Shown here: piece after piece, positions 1 through 5,254 of the stretch
How the letters are laid out: every line of letters starts with the position of its first letter
Numbering within the stretch: the stretch's first letter is position 1
Assembly (NCBI GenBank): GCA_014377905.1
Contig: JACMOQ010000059.1
Span: 1 to 5,254, forward strand
Length of the DNA stretch: 5,254 bases
Direction of reading: 5' to 3'
Origin: Acetobacteraceae bacterium
Lineage (GTDB): Bacteria; Pseudomonadota; Alphaproteobacteria; Acetobacterales; Acetobacteraceae
Translations under genes and position numbers: made by a program
The notes under the pieces: generated by a model
What the model was told of the DNA's origin: nothing
Seen by the model: the letters and a program-made list of their open reading frames with translations, nothing else
The model's database searches: none

Positions 1-187
1 GCAGTCCCTTCAGCCGCGCGATCTCGTCCTTCAGCGCGATCTTCTCGCCCTTCAGCACAGCATTCTCGATGGTCAGCCTGTCGACCGCGTCCTGAAGCGT
101 CGCCACATGTGCGACCAGCGCCGAAACGACACGCCGCAAATCCGCCAGTGCCAGTTCATCAACAGGGTCTGAGCCAGAAGGAGTCAC
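1..187 (-). CDS. IS66-family transposase, N-terminal part, running off the left edge
   Basis: Reading the minus strand from base 187 gives 62 residues with no stop before the window ends, so the rest of the gene lies outside. The protein opens TPSGSDPVDELALADLRRVV and continues as a leucine- and charge-rich helix (about residues 15-62, with segments such as IENAVLKGEKIALKDEIARL). This matches the N-terminal leucine-zipper-like coiled coil of IS66 transposases, thought to mediate multimerisation. The DDE catalytic domain would be encoded to the left. The start is uncertain: an in-frame TGA lies a few codons upstream, leaving GTG at 187-185 or CTG at 193-191, neither with a good Shine-Dalgarno sequence. 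No tnpA or tnpB gene is seen upstream, which suggests a single-gene ISBst12-like layout or a partial element. Family assignment is by recognition of the N-terminal segment only. Confidence 0.8.
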   Translation of the reverse strand, partial: MTPSGSDPVDELALADLRRVVSALVAHVATLQDAVDRLTIENAVLKGEKIALKDEIARLKGL

Positions 188-192
188 CGGCA

Positions 193-205
193 GTGTGAAT
201 CACAC
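193..205. repeat. Perfect 6-bp inverted repeat GTGTGA-A-TCACAC next to the transposase start
   Basis: GTGTGA (193-198) and TCACAC (200-205) are exact reverse complements around a single central base. The palindrome lies 5 bases upstream of the GTG candidate start of the IS66 transposase and touches the CTG alternative. A near-continuous palindrome of this kind suits a dimeric DNA-binding protein, for example an operator or a transposase contact site, better than an RNA hairpin. Function is inferred only from position and symmetry. Confidence 0.4.
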
Positions 206-243
206 CAAGACCATTCTGGGAAGACCCCCCGCACAGGAATCTG

Positions 244-266
244 CCCCGGTTACGATTCTACCGGGG
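244..266. repeat. 7-bp GC-rich stem-loop upstream of the IS66 transposase
   Basis: CCCCGGT (244-250) and ACCGGGG (260-266) form a perfect 7-bp stem around a 9-base loop, TACGATTCT. It lies about 57 bases upstream of the transposase start. Its role could be to stop transcription from entering the element, to contribute to the element end, or to fold the leader RNA. On the plus strand it is followed by a short T-run (271-274), but no plus-strand gene ends before it, so an ordinary gene terminator is unlikely. Confidence 0.4.
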
Positions 267-295
267 TCCCTTTTCGGCGCCGATCCTCAGATTGA

Positions 296-436
296 TTTTC
301 GGTAAACTCTATCATCTGGCTACGAGGAATAGCCCGAGGCGGTGGCTTATCCAAAAACCCCGCGTTTGGCGAAAAATGCGAGGTCAAGTGCGTCCTGAAG
401 TCAATCGCCGTCGGCAAGATCACCGGTCTGGATTAA
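296..436 (+). other. Possible 3' remnant of a disrupted gene, unidentified
   Basis: A reading frame is open from just after a TGA at 293-295 to a TAA at 434-436, about 46 codons with no convincing start or ribosome binding site. Its last part reads like a genuine protein tail (segment KNPAFGEKCEVKC, ending VGKITGLD). It begins close to where the IS66-type element should end, so it could be the 3' end of a gene cut by that insertion. I do not recognise the family. A chance open frame of this length is quite possible in GC-rich DNA. The rest of 188-469 holds the two inverted repeats and nothing else I can name. Confidence 0.2.
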
Positions 437-469
437 ACGATGTAGCTTCTTGGCCGCCCCAATTTGGCG

Positions 470-2026
470 CTACAACATCCATCGCAAGGGCAGACAGCCG
501 AGCAACGCAATCACCAGCCGCTGCCCCGGGCCGGTCCCCGGTTCGTGCCGATGTACGACTTCCCCGCTGGCCGTCTGCTCAAGCCAGACCAGCCGCCCGT
601 CGCGCAATCGCACTTCATACGCCGTATCGGCCATTTCGCTGTCAAAGACCGTCTGCAGCCGGGCCGCAAGCACCGGGCTTTCGATGATCAGCCCCATTTC
701 GGTATTCAGTTTGGCCGATCGCGGATCAAAGTTGAACGAGCCGACAAAAAGCCGCCGGCTGTCGACCGCAAAGGTCTTGGCGTGCAGCGCCGACCCGCTG
801 GAGCGGAAAATCGTGCCACGCTTGCTGCTGCCTTTGCGGCGGCGAAAGTGCAGTCGGGCCCGCGCCGCAGGATCGGTGCCCTTCATTTCCCACAGTCGCA
901 CACCGGCGCGCAGAAGGGGCTTGCGTGTCGGAGCATAACCGGCATGAACCAGTGCGACGTCATTGCTTTTCAACGAGTTGGTCAGCACCCCCACACGAAC
1001 GCCGGCGGCGGCGATGCCGGCAAAGTCGGCGATGTCGGCCTCGGTCAGCACGAAATAGGCCGAAACCACTACCAGTTCGCGGGCCGGCTTGCCGATAAGC
1101 GCCGTCAACTGTGGCCCCAGCATCTCTGAAGCGACCGCCCGGCCCAGTGCCTTGTCGGGGTCATCGCTCAGCAAAGTCGCCCGTGTCCATATCAGCGCCT
1201 GATCGCCCGCCAGCAACTGCTGCGCTGCTCCTTCGGTTAACGCCCGCACATAATCCTGCGCCTGTGGCGACCGGACCAGGTCGGCGTGCGAGTGGCGGAA
1301 GCGCACAAGACCATCGGGATCGGCCGCCGGCAAAATCTGCGCCGCCGGCCAAGCCGCTTCCGCCCGCCAATAGCGTTCGAAATCGGCGGCCACATCGGCA
1401 ACCACTGCCCCGGTTGCAAACACGTCGAGATCGGCAAACAGCGCATTTTCGCTGGAGCCCACATACTCGTTGCCGACGTTGCGCCCACCGAGAATGGTCG
1501 CGCACCCGTCGGCGATGAAGCTCTTGTTGTGCATGCGCCGGTTGAGCCGACGGAAATCAAGCAAATATCCGATCGCCTTGGGCTTTCGGACGACAAAGGG
1601 ATTGAACAGCCGCACCGCGATATTGTCATGGCTTGCCAGAGCGCAAAGCAGCGGATCAAGTCCGGCGATGCCATTATCGTCGAGCAGCAGCCGCACCCTG
1701 ACGCCACGGTCCGCTGCCTCGCGCACCTCATTCATCAGCAACCGCCCGGCGACGTCGTTGTGCCAGATGTAATATTGTAGATCGAGGCTGACCTGTGCCC
1801 GCCGCGCCAGCAGCACCCGCGCGGCAAAGGCCTGTTGCGAATCATCGAGGAGATGGATGCCGCTGAACCCCGGCTGCGCCGTTGCAGCCACCGGCAATGC
1901 CATTGGCGCCACCTGCGGAAGTGGCGGCGCGTCGTCGGCCATCCGGATTGCGGGAAGTCGATAACGCCAGCAGGCGAAACGATGCAGCAGCAGCATCCCC
2001 AGCACCGCCAGCAGCGTGACCATCAT
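470..2026 (-). CDS. ClsC-like phospholipase D family protein (probable cardiolipin synthase)
   Basis: This 518-residue protein carries two complete HKD motifs of the phospholipase D superfamily. The first is H166, K168 and D173 with GGRN at 180-183; the second is H415, K417 and D422 with GSFN at 429-432. Flanking blocks DLQYYIWHND (82-91), VRLLLDDN (111-118), FNPF, LNRRMHNKSF, LTNSLKSNDVALVHAGYA (348-365), FNFDPRS and LNTEMG match E. coli ClsC (YmdC) as I remember it. ClsC makes cardiolipin at the inner membrane using phosphatidylethanolamine as phosphatidyl donor to phosphatidylglycerol. A hydrophobic segment at residues 3-14 followed by basic residues suggests an N-terminal membrane anchor, and a second hydrophobic stretch lies at the C-terminus. 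The ATG at 2026 was chosen because it overlaps the upstream stop codon (ATGA); the frame stays open to 2245, but that extension lies inside the upstream gene and lacks family similarity. A basic insert (RRRKGSSKR, 395-403) precedes the second HKD motif. Another transphosphatidylase or phospholipase activity cannot be excluded. Confidence 0.9.
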   Translation of the reverse strand: MMVTLLAVLGMLLLHRFACWRYRLPAIRMADDAPPLPQVAPMALPVAATAQPGFSGIHLLDDSQQAFAARVLLARRAQVSLDLQYYIWHNDVAGRLLMNEVREAADRGVRVRLLLDDNGIAGLDPLLCALASHDNIAVRLFNPFVVRKPKAIGYLLDFRRLNRRMHNKSFIADGCATILGGRNVGNEYVGSSENALFADLDVFATGAVVADVAADFERYWRAEAAWPAAQILPAADPDGLVRFRHSHADLVRSPQAQDYVRALTEGAAQQLLAGDQALIWTRATLLSDDPDKALGRAVASEMLGPQLTALIGKPARELVVVSAYFVLTEADIADFAGIAAAGVRVGVLTNSLKSNDVALVHAGYAPTRKPLLRAGVRLWEMKGTDPAARARLHFRRRKGSSKRGTIFRSSGSALHAKTFAVDSRRLFVGSFNFDPRSAKLNTEMGLIIESPVLAARLQTVFDSEMADTAYEVRLRDGRLVWLEQTASGEVVHRHEPGTGPGQRLVIALLGCLPLRWML

Positions 2027-2766
2027 GCCGCAACCAACCCGAGCCGAGCCCAGACCGGCAGATGATCTGAGGCAACACTGGCCAGCGCGCTGTGATGCAC
2101 GCCGGAGCCGGATACCGGAATGCCGGGACTTACGAAAATCCGGTCGAGTGCCGCAATCGGCATCCGGGCATGAAAGCTGGGGCCGGTCGGTACCAGCCTT
2201 AGCACCGCCGAAAAAGCGGTCAGCGTTGCAGCCCGGGGGCGCCATTCATTGAGATCACCCATCAACAGCACCGGCGGATCCCCCGGGTGGCGCACCAGAT
2301 GCTCGAGAATCGCACTGGCCTGGTGTCGTCGCCTGAGACCCGACAGATCGAGATGCATGCCGACGACCCGCAGCGGTGCCCCATCGATTACCAGGTCGGC
2401 AAGCACCGCGCCACGCGGCTCCAGCGCCGGAATTGGCAATATGGCGTGGCCCGCGATGGTTACCCGATGGGAAACCAGCACGGCATTTCCGTGCCAGCCG
2501 ATCGATCCCGGACGGGTCTCGAACGGCACCGGCCGCCAGCCCTCGGCGGCAATCCGATCCGGCGACAAAGCCGACAAACGCGCACCAAAACGCTGGTCGG
2601 CTTCCTGCAACACCATGATGTCGGCGCCTATCTCGCGCAGCACCGCCAGCGCCCGGTCGGGACGTCTTCGCAAATCTGCGCCGATGCCCTTTTGAATGTT
2701 ATAGCTGGCAGCAAGGACGGACACGCGGAACGCGGCAGCGTTGGCGTGCTGGTCACGGATCGGCAT
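2023..2766 (-). CDS. Endonuclease/exonuclease/phosphatase (EEP) family protein, YbhP-like
   Basis: A 247-residue protein of the EEP metallo-phosphoesterase superfamily (DNase I, Mg-dependent endonucleases, sphingomyelinases, inositol phosphatases). Motifs in order are SYNIQKG (21-27), metal-binding E55 in VLQEAD, HGNAVL (92-97), H138 in GMHLDL, D171 and N173 in GDLNEW, D208 in LDRIFV, and D234-H235 in SDHLP. All expected catalytic positions are present. Spacing and the HGNAVL and PRG blocks resemble E. coli YbhP, whose gene adjoins the cardiolipin synthase gene clsB. Here too the next gene encodes a PLD-type synthase, sharing an ATGA overlap. The substrate is unknown; a phospholipid-related phosphodiester is a reasonable inference, and a nuclease is the alternative. 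No clear signal peptide is seen. The start is uncertain: ATG at 2766 places the first motif at the usual distance from the N-terminus, while an in-frame TTG at 2799 has a better-placed AAAGGA and would add 11 residues. Confidence 0.88.
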   Translation of the reverse strand: MPIRDQHANAAAFRVSVLAASYNIQKGIGADLRRRPDRALAVLREIGADIMVLQEADQRFGARLSALSPDRIAAEGWRPVPFETRPGSIGWHGNAVLVSHRVTIAGHAILPIPALEPRGAVLADLVIDGAPLRVVGMHLDLSGLRRRHQASAILEHLVRHPGDPPVLLMGDLNEWRPRAATLTAFSAVLRLVPTGPSFHARMPIAALDRIFVSPGIPVSGSGVHHSALASVASDHLPVWARLGLVAA

Positions 2767-2867
2767 CAAATCAACCAGCTCTTTTCTGTCATGAACCAAA
2801 CCATCCTTTGTCCGCCGGGGCCAGTCCGGAATGACGCTGAGGCATGCCGCGATGACAACCGAAAGTT

Positions 2868-2875
2868 GGAAGGAG
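2868..2875 (+). promoter_or_regulatory. Strong Shine-Dalgarno sequence for the small helix-turn-helix gene
   Basis: GGAAGGAG lies 7 bases before the ATG at 2883. It fixes the start of the following gene and shows that the short, broken reading frame was once a real translated gene. It sits in the 116-base divergent gap between the EEP gene and this gene; I see no convincing -35/-10 pair there for either direction. Confidence 0.75.
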
Positions 2876-2882
2876 CGGAAAG

Positions 2883-3238
2883 ATGTTTCCTAAAACGGGC
2901 AACAAGTTTCTGGCAGAGCCAGAGCGTGGCTATGCGACTGCGATTGGCAGCGCACTGCAATCCGAGCTTGGCGACGGTCATCGTGCTGCAAAAACTGTAA
3001 TTCGGTGGACCAGCGCCAGTGAGCGCAGCGCCAAAACTGGTTGGAGGGAAGACGCGGCCCAAGTGGGTGGCACCTGATCTTGCTGATCCGAAAGTCCGAT
3101 GCCGTCGCATTGGCGGTGATGAAGCTGGCAGAACGCGAGGGGGTTGGCGGCGCGCTATCGCTTCAAACCTTGCGCGACGCCCATGTCGCGGCCGTGCAGT
3201 CGATCGACAGGACCCTGGAGCAGCTTCGGCACCTTTAG
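2883..3238 (+). pseudogene. Small putative helix-turn-helix protein gene broken by a one-base deletion
   Basis: From the ATG at 2883 the frame reads MFPKTGNKFLAEPERG... to RWTSASERSAK (residues 41-51), then runs into a meaningless tail with a stop at 3075-3077. The frame one base back is open from the same spot and reads NWLEGRRGPSGWHLILLIRK, then to a TAG at 3236-3238. Joining the two at the A-run 3033-3036 (GCC AAA A, then AAC TGG) gives a continuous 118-residue protein. Its middle resembles a class of small alphaproteobacterial accessory proteins with the pattern xRWTGASERTxKNWxxGxxGPSGxHL, which I recall only as uncharacterised proteins. The segment about 34-56 looks like a helix-turn-helix, so DNA binding is likely but unproven. 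The context AAA ACT is not a standard -1 slippery heptamer, so a single-A deletion, or a sequencing error in the homopolymer, is the simplest explanation. It is divergent from the EEP gene. Confidence 0.65.
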
Positions 3239-3603
3239 CGGCCGGGCAAATCGTGACCGGGTCCCAGCTTGGGAGATTTGTCTGCCGGTTCGTATGCGGG
3301 ATGTGCCAATTTTTGAGTAGGACGTCCCATAGATCCATGATCGTGTGCCAGAACGTGAGTTCGCGTCCCACGTAAGAGAAATTAAATCGCACAAACGTGG
3401 CCCTGAATTCCGGTTCGGCGTTGATAATCTCGGCAAGACGGACAGATCTAGAGCTAACCGGAACCAGACAGAAGCGCGAAGGTTGATTGCATAGCTCCCG
3501 GTTCGATTCGTGAAAGTGTAAAAATTCGTAAGTCGTTAGAAGGAGCTCTGCCTCGCCTTGCGGACACGCACGTTCCGGCAGGCTGCGCTCCCACTCGCGG
3601 TTA
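3239..3603. other. Intergenic stretch without a recognisable gene
   Basis: Between the broken helix-turn-helix gene and the promoter region of the monooxygenase gene I find no identifiable gene. The DNA is less GC-rich than its neighbours, especially about 3300-3530. On the minus strand a frame is open across the whole stretch (ATG at 3629), with a protein-like portion containing LAEIINAEPEFRATF and GRELTFWHTIMDLWDVLL. It has no ribosome binding site, overlaps the helix-turn-helix gene antisense, and matches no family I know. It could be a remnant of an older gene. No terminator hairpin follows the TAG at 3238. Confidence 0.4.
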
Positions 3604-3632
3604 TTCACACACCCAGCGGCAAGGTTCATAAA
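3604..3632 (+). promoter_or_regulatory. Possible sigma-70-type promoter for the nitronate monooxygenase gene
   Basis: TTCACA (3604-3609, five of six matches to TTGACA) and CATAAA (3627-3632, four of six to TATAAT) are separated by 17 bases. They are placed so that transcription would start about 22 bases before the ATG at 3662. It is the best pair in the region, but the call rests on consensus matching alone. Confidence 0.3.
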
Positions 3633-3661
3633 CTTTCGTAACGCTCACGTTTAGGTGTCAG

Positions 3662-4732
3662 ATGCCAACTTCATTTATCGACCAACTAGGCTTGTCGGTT
3701 CCCCTCATTCAGGCCCCAATGGCGGGCGTATCCACGCCGGAACTTGCGGCAGCGGTGGCTGAGCAAGGCGCCTTGGGCTCGATCGGCGTTGGAGCAACCG
3801 ATGCCGCTGGCGCGCGCGCCATGATCGAAGCGACCCGCGCCCGGACAAACAAGGCATTCAACGTCAACCTATTCGTTCATAGCAGTGCAACCGCGGACCC
3901 TGTTAGAGAAGCTGCCTGGCTCGACTGGCTCGCGCCTGTTTTCGCCGAGTTCAACGCCAAGCCGCCAAAAACACTCCAAAACATTTACAAAAGCTTTGCC
4001 GACGATCCCGATATGTTGACTATGCTGCTTGCACTGGCGCCGCCGGTAGTCAGCTTTCATTTTGGTCTGCCGTCCATCGATATCATCACTGCCCTGCACG
4101 ACCGAGGCATCATGTTAATGGCCACGGCCACCAGCCTCAACGAGGCCCTTACAATCGAAGGTGCGGGCATTGATGCGATTGTGGCACAGGGGATTGAAGC
4201 TGGAGGCCATCGAGGAGCGTTTGACCCGTTCGCATCGGACGATGCGCTCGGCACGATTGCGCTGACGCGTCTTCTCGTGCTCGAGACAAATCGGCCGGTG
4301 ATTGCGGCGGGAGGCATCATGGACGGCGCGGGGATTGCCGCCGTTCTCGATCTGGGTGCAGTTGCGGCGCAGCTCGGCACCGCCTTCATCGCTTGCCCCG
4401 AAAGCGCAGCAGACGACTGGTACCGAACCGCACTAACGGGGTCGGGCGCTCATCACACGTCTATGACATCGCTCATTTCAGGCCGGCCAGCTCGGGCGCT
4501 CGCTAACCGGTTTACCGGACTGGCTGCTGCGATTGGCAGTCGACAACCTCCTGATTACCCCATTGCGTATGACGCCGGCAAAGCGCTGCATGCGGCCGCG
4601 AAGGCAAAGGGAGAATATGGGTTCGGTGCCCAATGGGCTGGACAGGGCGCGCCCCTCGCGCGTGCAATGCCGGCGGCCGAATTGGTCGAATTACTGCGAA
4701 CAGAGTTGCAGCATTGCCGGGACGCGGTTTGA
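3662..4732 (+). CDS. Nitronate monooxygenase, class I (FMN-dependent)
   Basis: A 356-residue cytosolic TIM-barrel flavoenzyme expected to oxidise alkyl nitronates, notably the toxin propionate 3-nitronate, with oxygen to carbonyl compounds and nitrite. Family blocks in order are QAPMAGVSTPELAAAV (17-32), NVNLF (67-71), SFHFGLP (131-137), AQGIEAGGHRG (175-185), PVIAAGGIMDG (212-222, phosphate binding), AQLGTAFI (236-243) and GAQWAGQGA (322-330). Positions I recall as active-site residues of the Pseudomonas aeruginosa class I enzyme (PA4202) all match at the same numbers: Y109, H133, H183, Y254, Y299 and K307. That argues for a complete enzyme with essentially ungapped alignment there. Length is normal for the class. 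The ATG at 3662 follows AGGTG at 3653-3657 by only 4 bases, a modest ribosome binding site. It appears monocistronic, with no regulator gene visible nearby. The alternative, a FabK-like enoyl reductase of the same fold, is disfavoured by H183 and the tyrosines. Confidence 0.93.
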   Translation: MPTSFIDQLGLSVPLIQAPMAGVSTPELAAAVAEQGALGSIGVGATDAAGARAMIEATRARTNKAFNVNLFVHSSATADPVREAAWLDWLAPVFAEFNAKPPKTLQNIYKSFADDPDMLTMLLALAPPVVSFHFGLPSIDIITALHDRGIMLMATATSLNEALTIEGAGIDAIVAQGIEAGGHRGAFDPFASDDALGTIALTRLLVLETNRPVIAAGGIMDGAGIAAVLDLGAVAAQLGTAFIACPESAADDWYRTALTGSGAHHTSMTSLISGRPARALANRFTGLAAAIGSRQPPDYPIAYDAGKALHAAAKAKGEYGFGAQWAGQGAPLARAMPAAELVELLRTELQHCRDAV

Positions 4733-4814
4733 ACGAACACTTTGTTCAGGCTGCTGCGAACAAGCCGCAGTCCAATCGATCGACGAAATGTTGGGGAAGC
4801 ACCGACACGGTTAA

Positions 4815-5254
4815 CGTCCCGGCAGGGCCTATCTGCATGCCAGCGCACGGCGCCTGTATACCCATTGGCGCTGGCATCTCGACGAGGTGTTTGTGAAGAT
4901 CGACGGCGAGAAGCATTATCTGTGGCGGGCCGTCGATCACGAGGGCGAGGTCCTCGAAGTCTTTGCCACCAAGACCCGAGACAAGGCCGCTGCACTGAAG
5001 TTCCTCAGGAAAATGATGAAGCGCCACGGCAGCCCCAGGGCCATCGTCACCGACAGGCTACGGTCCTACGGCGCTGCCATGAAGGAGATCGGCAACGCCG
5101 GCGTCCAGGAGACGGGTCGCTGGCCGAACAACCGGGCCGAGAATTCCCACCAACCGTTCCGACGACGAGAGCGCGCCATGCTGCGGTTCCGACGAATGCA
5201 CACCCTCCAGAAATTCAGCGCAGTCCATGCCCCGGTCCACAACCACTTCAACCA
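4815..5254 (+). pseudogene. IS6-family transposase, 5'-truncated, running off the right edge
   Basis: The frame opens after a TAA at 4812-4814 and stays open to the window end. Recognisable IS6 catalytic-domain sequence starts at WHLDEVFVKIDGEKHYLWRA (from 4872) and continues with AVDHEGEVLEVF, VTDRLRSYGAAMK, NNRAENSHQPFRRRERAM and FRRMHTLQKF. The DDE triad is visible: D in LDE (4881-4883), D in VTD (5052-5054) and E in RAEN (5139-5141). The 28-residue gap between the second D and E matches one IS6 subgroup, not the 34 of IS26. The N-terminal helix-turn-helix region of about 60-70 residues is missing: no start codon with a ribosome binding site exists in frame, and other frames upstream do not encode it. 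The element was therefore cut at its 5' side, at a junction between about 4733 and 4866, and is probably inactive. The C-terminus lies outside the window. Confidence 0.85.

Larger units (their letters stand above)
1..290 (-). mobile_element. Probable end of an IS66-type insertion sequence; outer boundary not resolved
   Basis: The transposase reads leftward, so its upstream element end should lie between about 206 and 295. I see no unambiguous terminal repeat, because the partner end is outside the window. On the minus strand, GTAACCGGGG starting at 253 resembles the GTAA that often begins IS66 elements, but a boundary further out, near 290, is equally possible. The coordinate given is an estimate. 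Confidence 0.35.

Noticed and set aside
345..377. CCAAA...TTTGG hairpin downstream of the ClsC-like gene
   Set aside because: Only five pairs, mostly A-T, far from the stop codon and without a proper T-tract outside the stem.
464..1129. Long plus-strand open frame antisense to the ClsC-like gene
   Set aside because: Typical GC-rich shadow frame: the opposite strand carries complete HKD motifs, and this translation resembles no protein.
2027..2245. N-terminal extension of the ClsC-like reading frame by 73 codons
   Set aside because: It lies entirely within the EEP coding sequence, lacks family similarity, and the ATGA overlap at 2023-2026 gives a natural start followed by a hydrophobic anchor.
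2287..3000. Long plus-strand open frame antisense to the EEP gene
   Set aside because: Shadow of the EEP gene, whose catalytic motifs are all present on the minus strand. Its tail also overlaps the helix-turn-helix gene in another frame.
3031..3041. Programmed -1 frameshifting at the A-run of the helix-turn-helix gene
   Set aside because: The frame context GCC AAA ACT is not an X XXY YYZ heptamer, and slipping back would mispair the lysine tRNA. A lost A is simpler.
3490..3515. GGTTCGATTC resembling a tRNA T-loop
   Set aside because: The flanking bases do not pair into a T-stem, and no acceptor, D or anticodon arm can be built around it on either strand.
4742..4763. TTGTTC...GAACAA inverted repeat 9 bases after the monooxygenase stop
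   Set aside because: Only a 6-bp AT-rich stem with a 10-base loop and no following T-run, too weak to call a terminator.
4746..5027. Minus-strand frame across the IS6 transposase
   Set aside because: Antisense shadow of the conserved DDE domain on the plus strand.

Overview
The window reads as accessory DNA from a GC-rich alphaproteobacterium, most likely a sphingomonad. I infer this from the high-GC codon use, the style of the two transposase fragments and the small helix-turn-helix protein, not from a database match. Transposase genes sit at both edges: the N-terminal end of an IS66-type transposase running off the left edge on the minus strand, and a 5'-truncated IS6-type transposase running off the right edge on the plus strand. 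The roughly 4.6 kb between them looks like cargo or a patchwork assembled around insertion sequences.

Left to right: bases 1-187 encode the start of the IS66 transposase. Bases 188-469 carry its upstream region, with two inverted repeats, and possibly the tail of a disrupted gene. Bases 470-2766 hold a compact two-gene minus-strand operon. Its first gene is an endonuclease/exonuclease/phosphatase (EEP) superfamily protein resembling E. coli YbhP. Its second is a two-HKD-motif phospholipase D family protein closely resembling E. coli ClsC (cardiolipin synthase C). The two genes share an ATGA stop/start overlap, so they are probably translationally coupled. In E. coli a YbhP-type protein is likewise encoded beside a PLD-type cardiolipin synthase (ClsB), so the pair probably acts in membrane phospholipid metabolism.

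Divergent from this operon, at 2883-3238, is a small plus-strand gene for a putative helix-turn-helix protein. It has a strong ribosome binding site but is broken by an apparent one-base deletion in an A-run at 3033-3036. It is followed by about 420 bases without a recognisable gene, less GC-rich than the flanks and ending in a possible promoter. Bases 3662-4732 encode an intact class I nitronate monooxygenase, an FMN enzyme that detoxifies alkyl nitronates such as propionate 3-nitronate, with all expected active-site residues. The truncated IS6 transposase begins within about 80-150 bases of its stop codon.

No RNA gene, CRISPR array or clearly new multi-gene system was found. The most notable points are the EEP-ClsC coupling, the frameshifted helix-turn-helix gene, and the catabolic or detoxification gene beside insertion-sequence debris.
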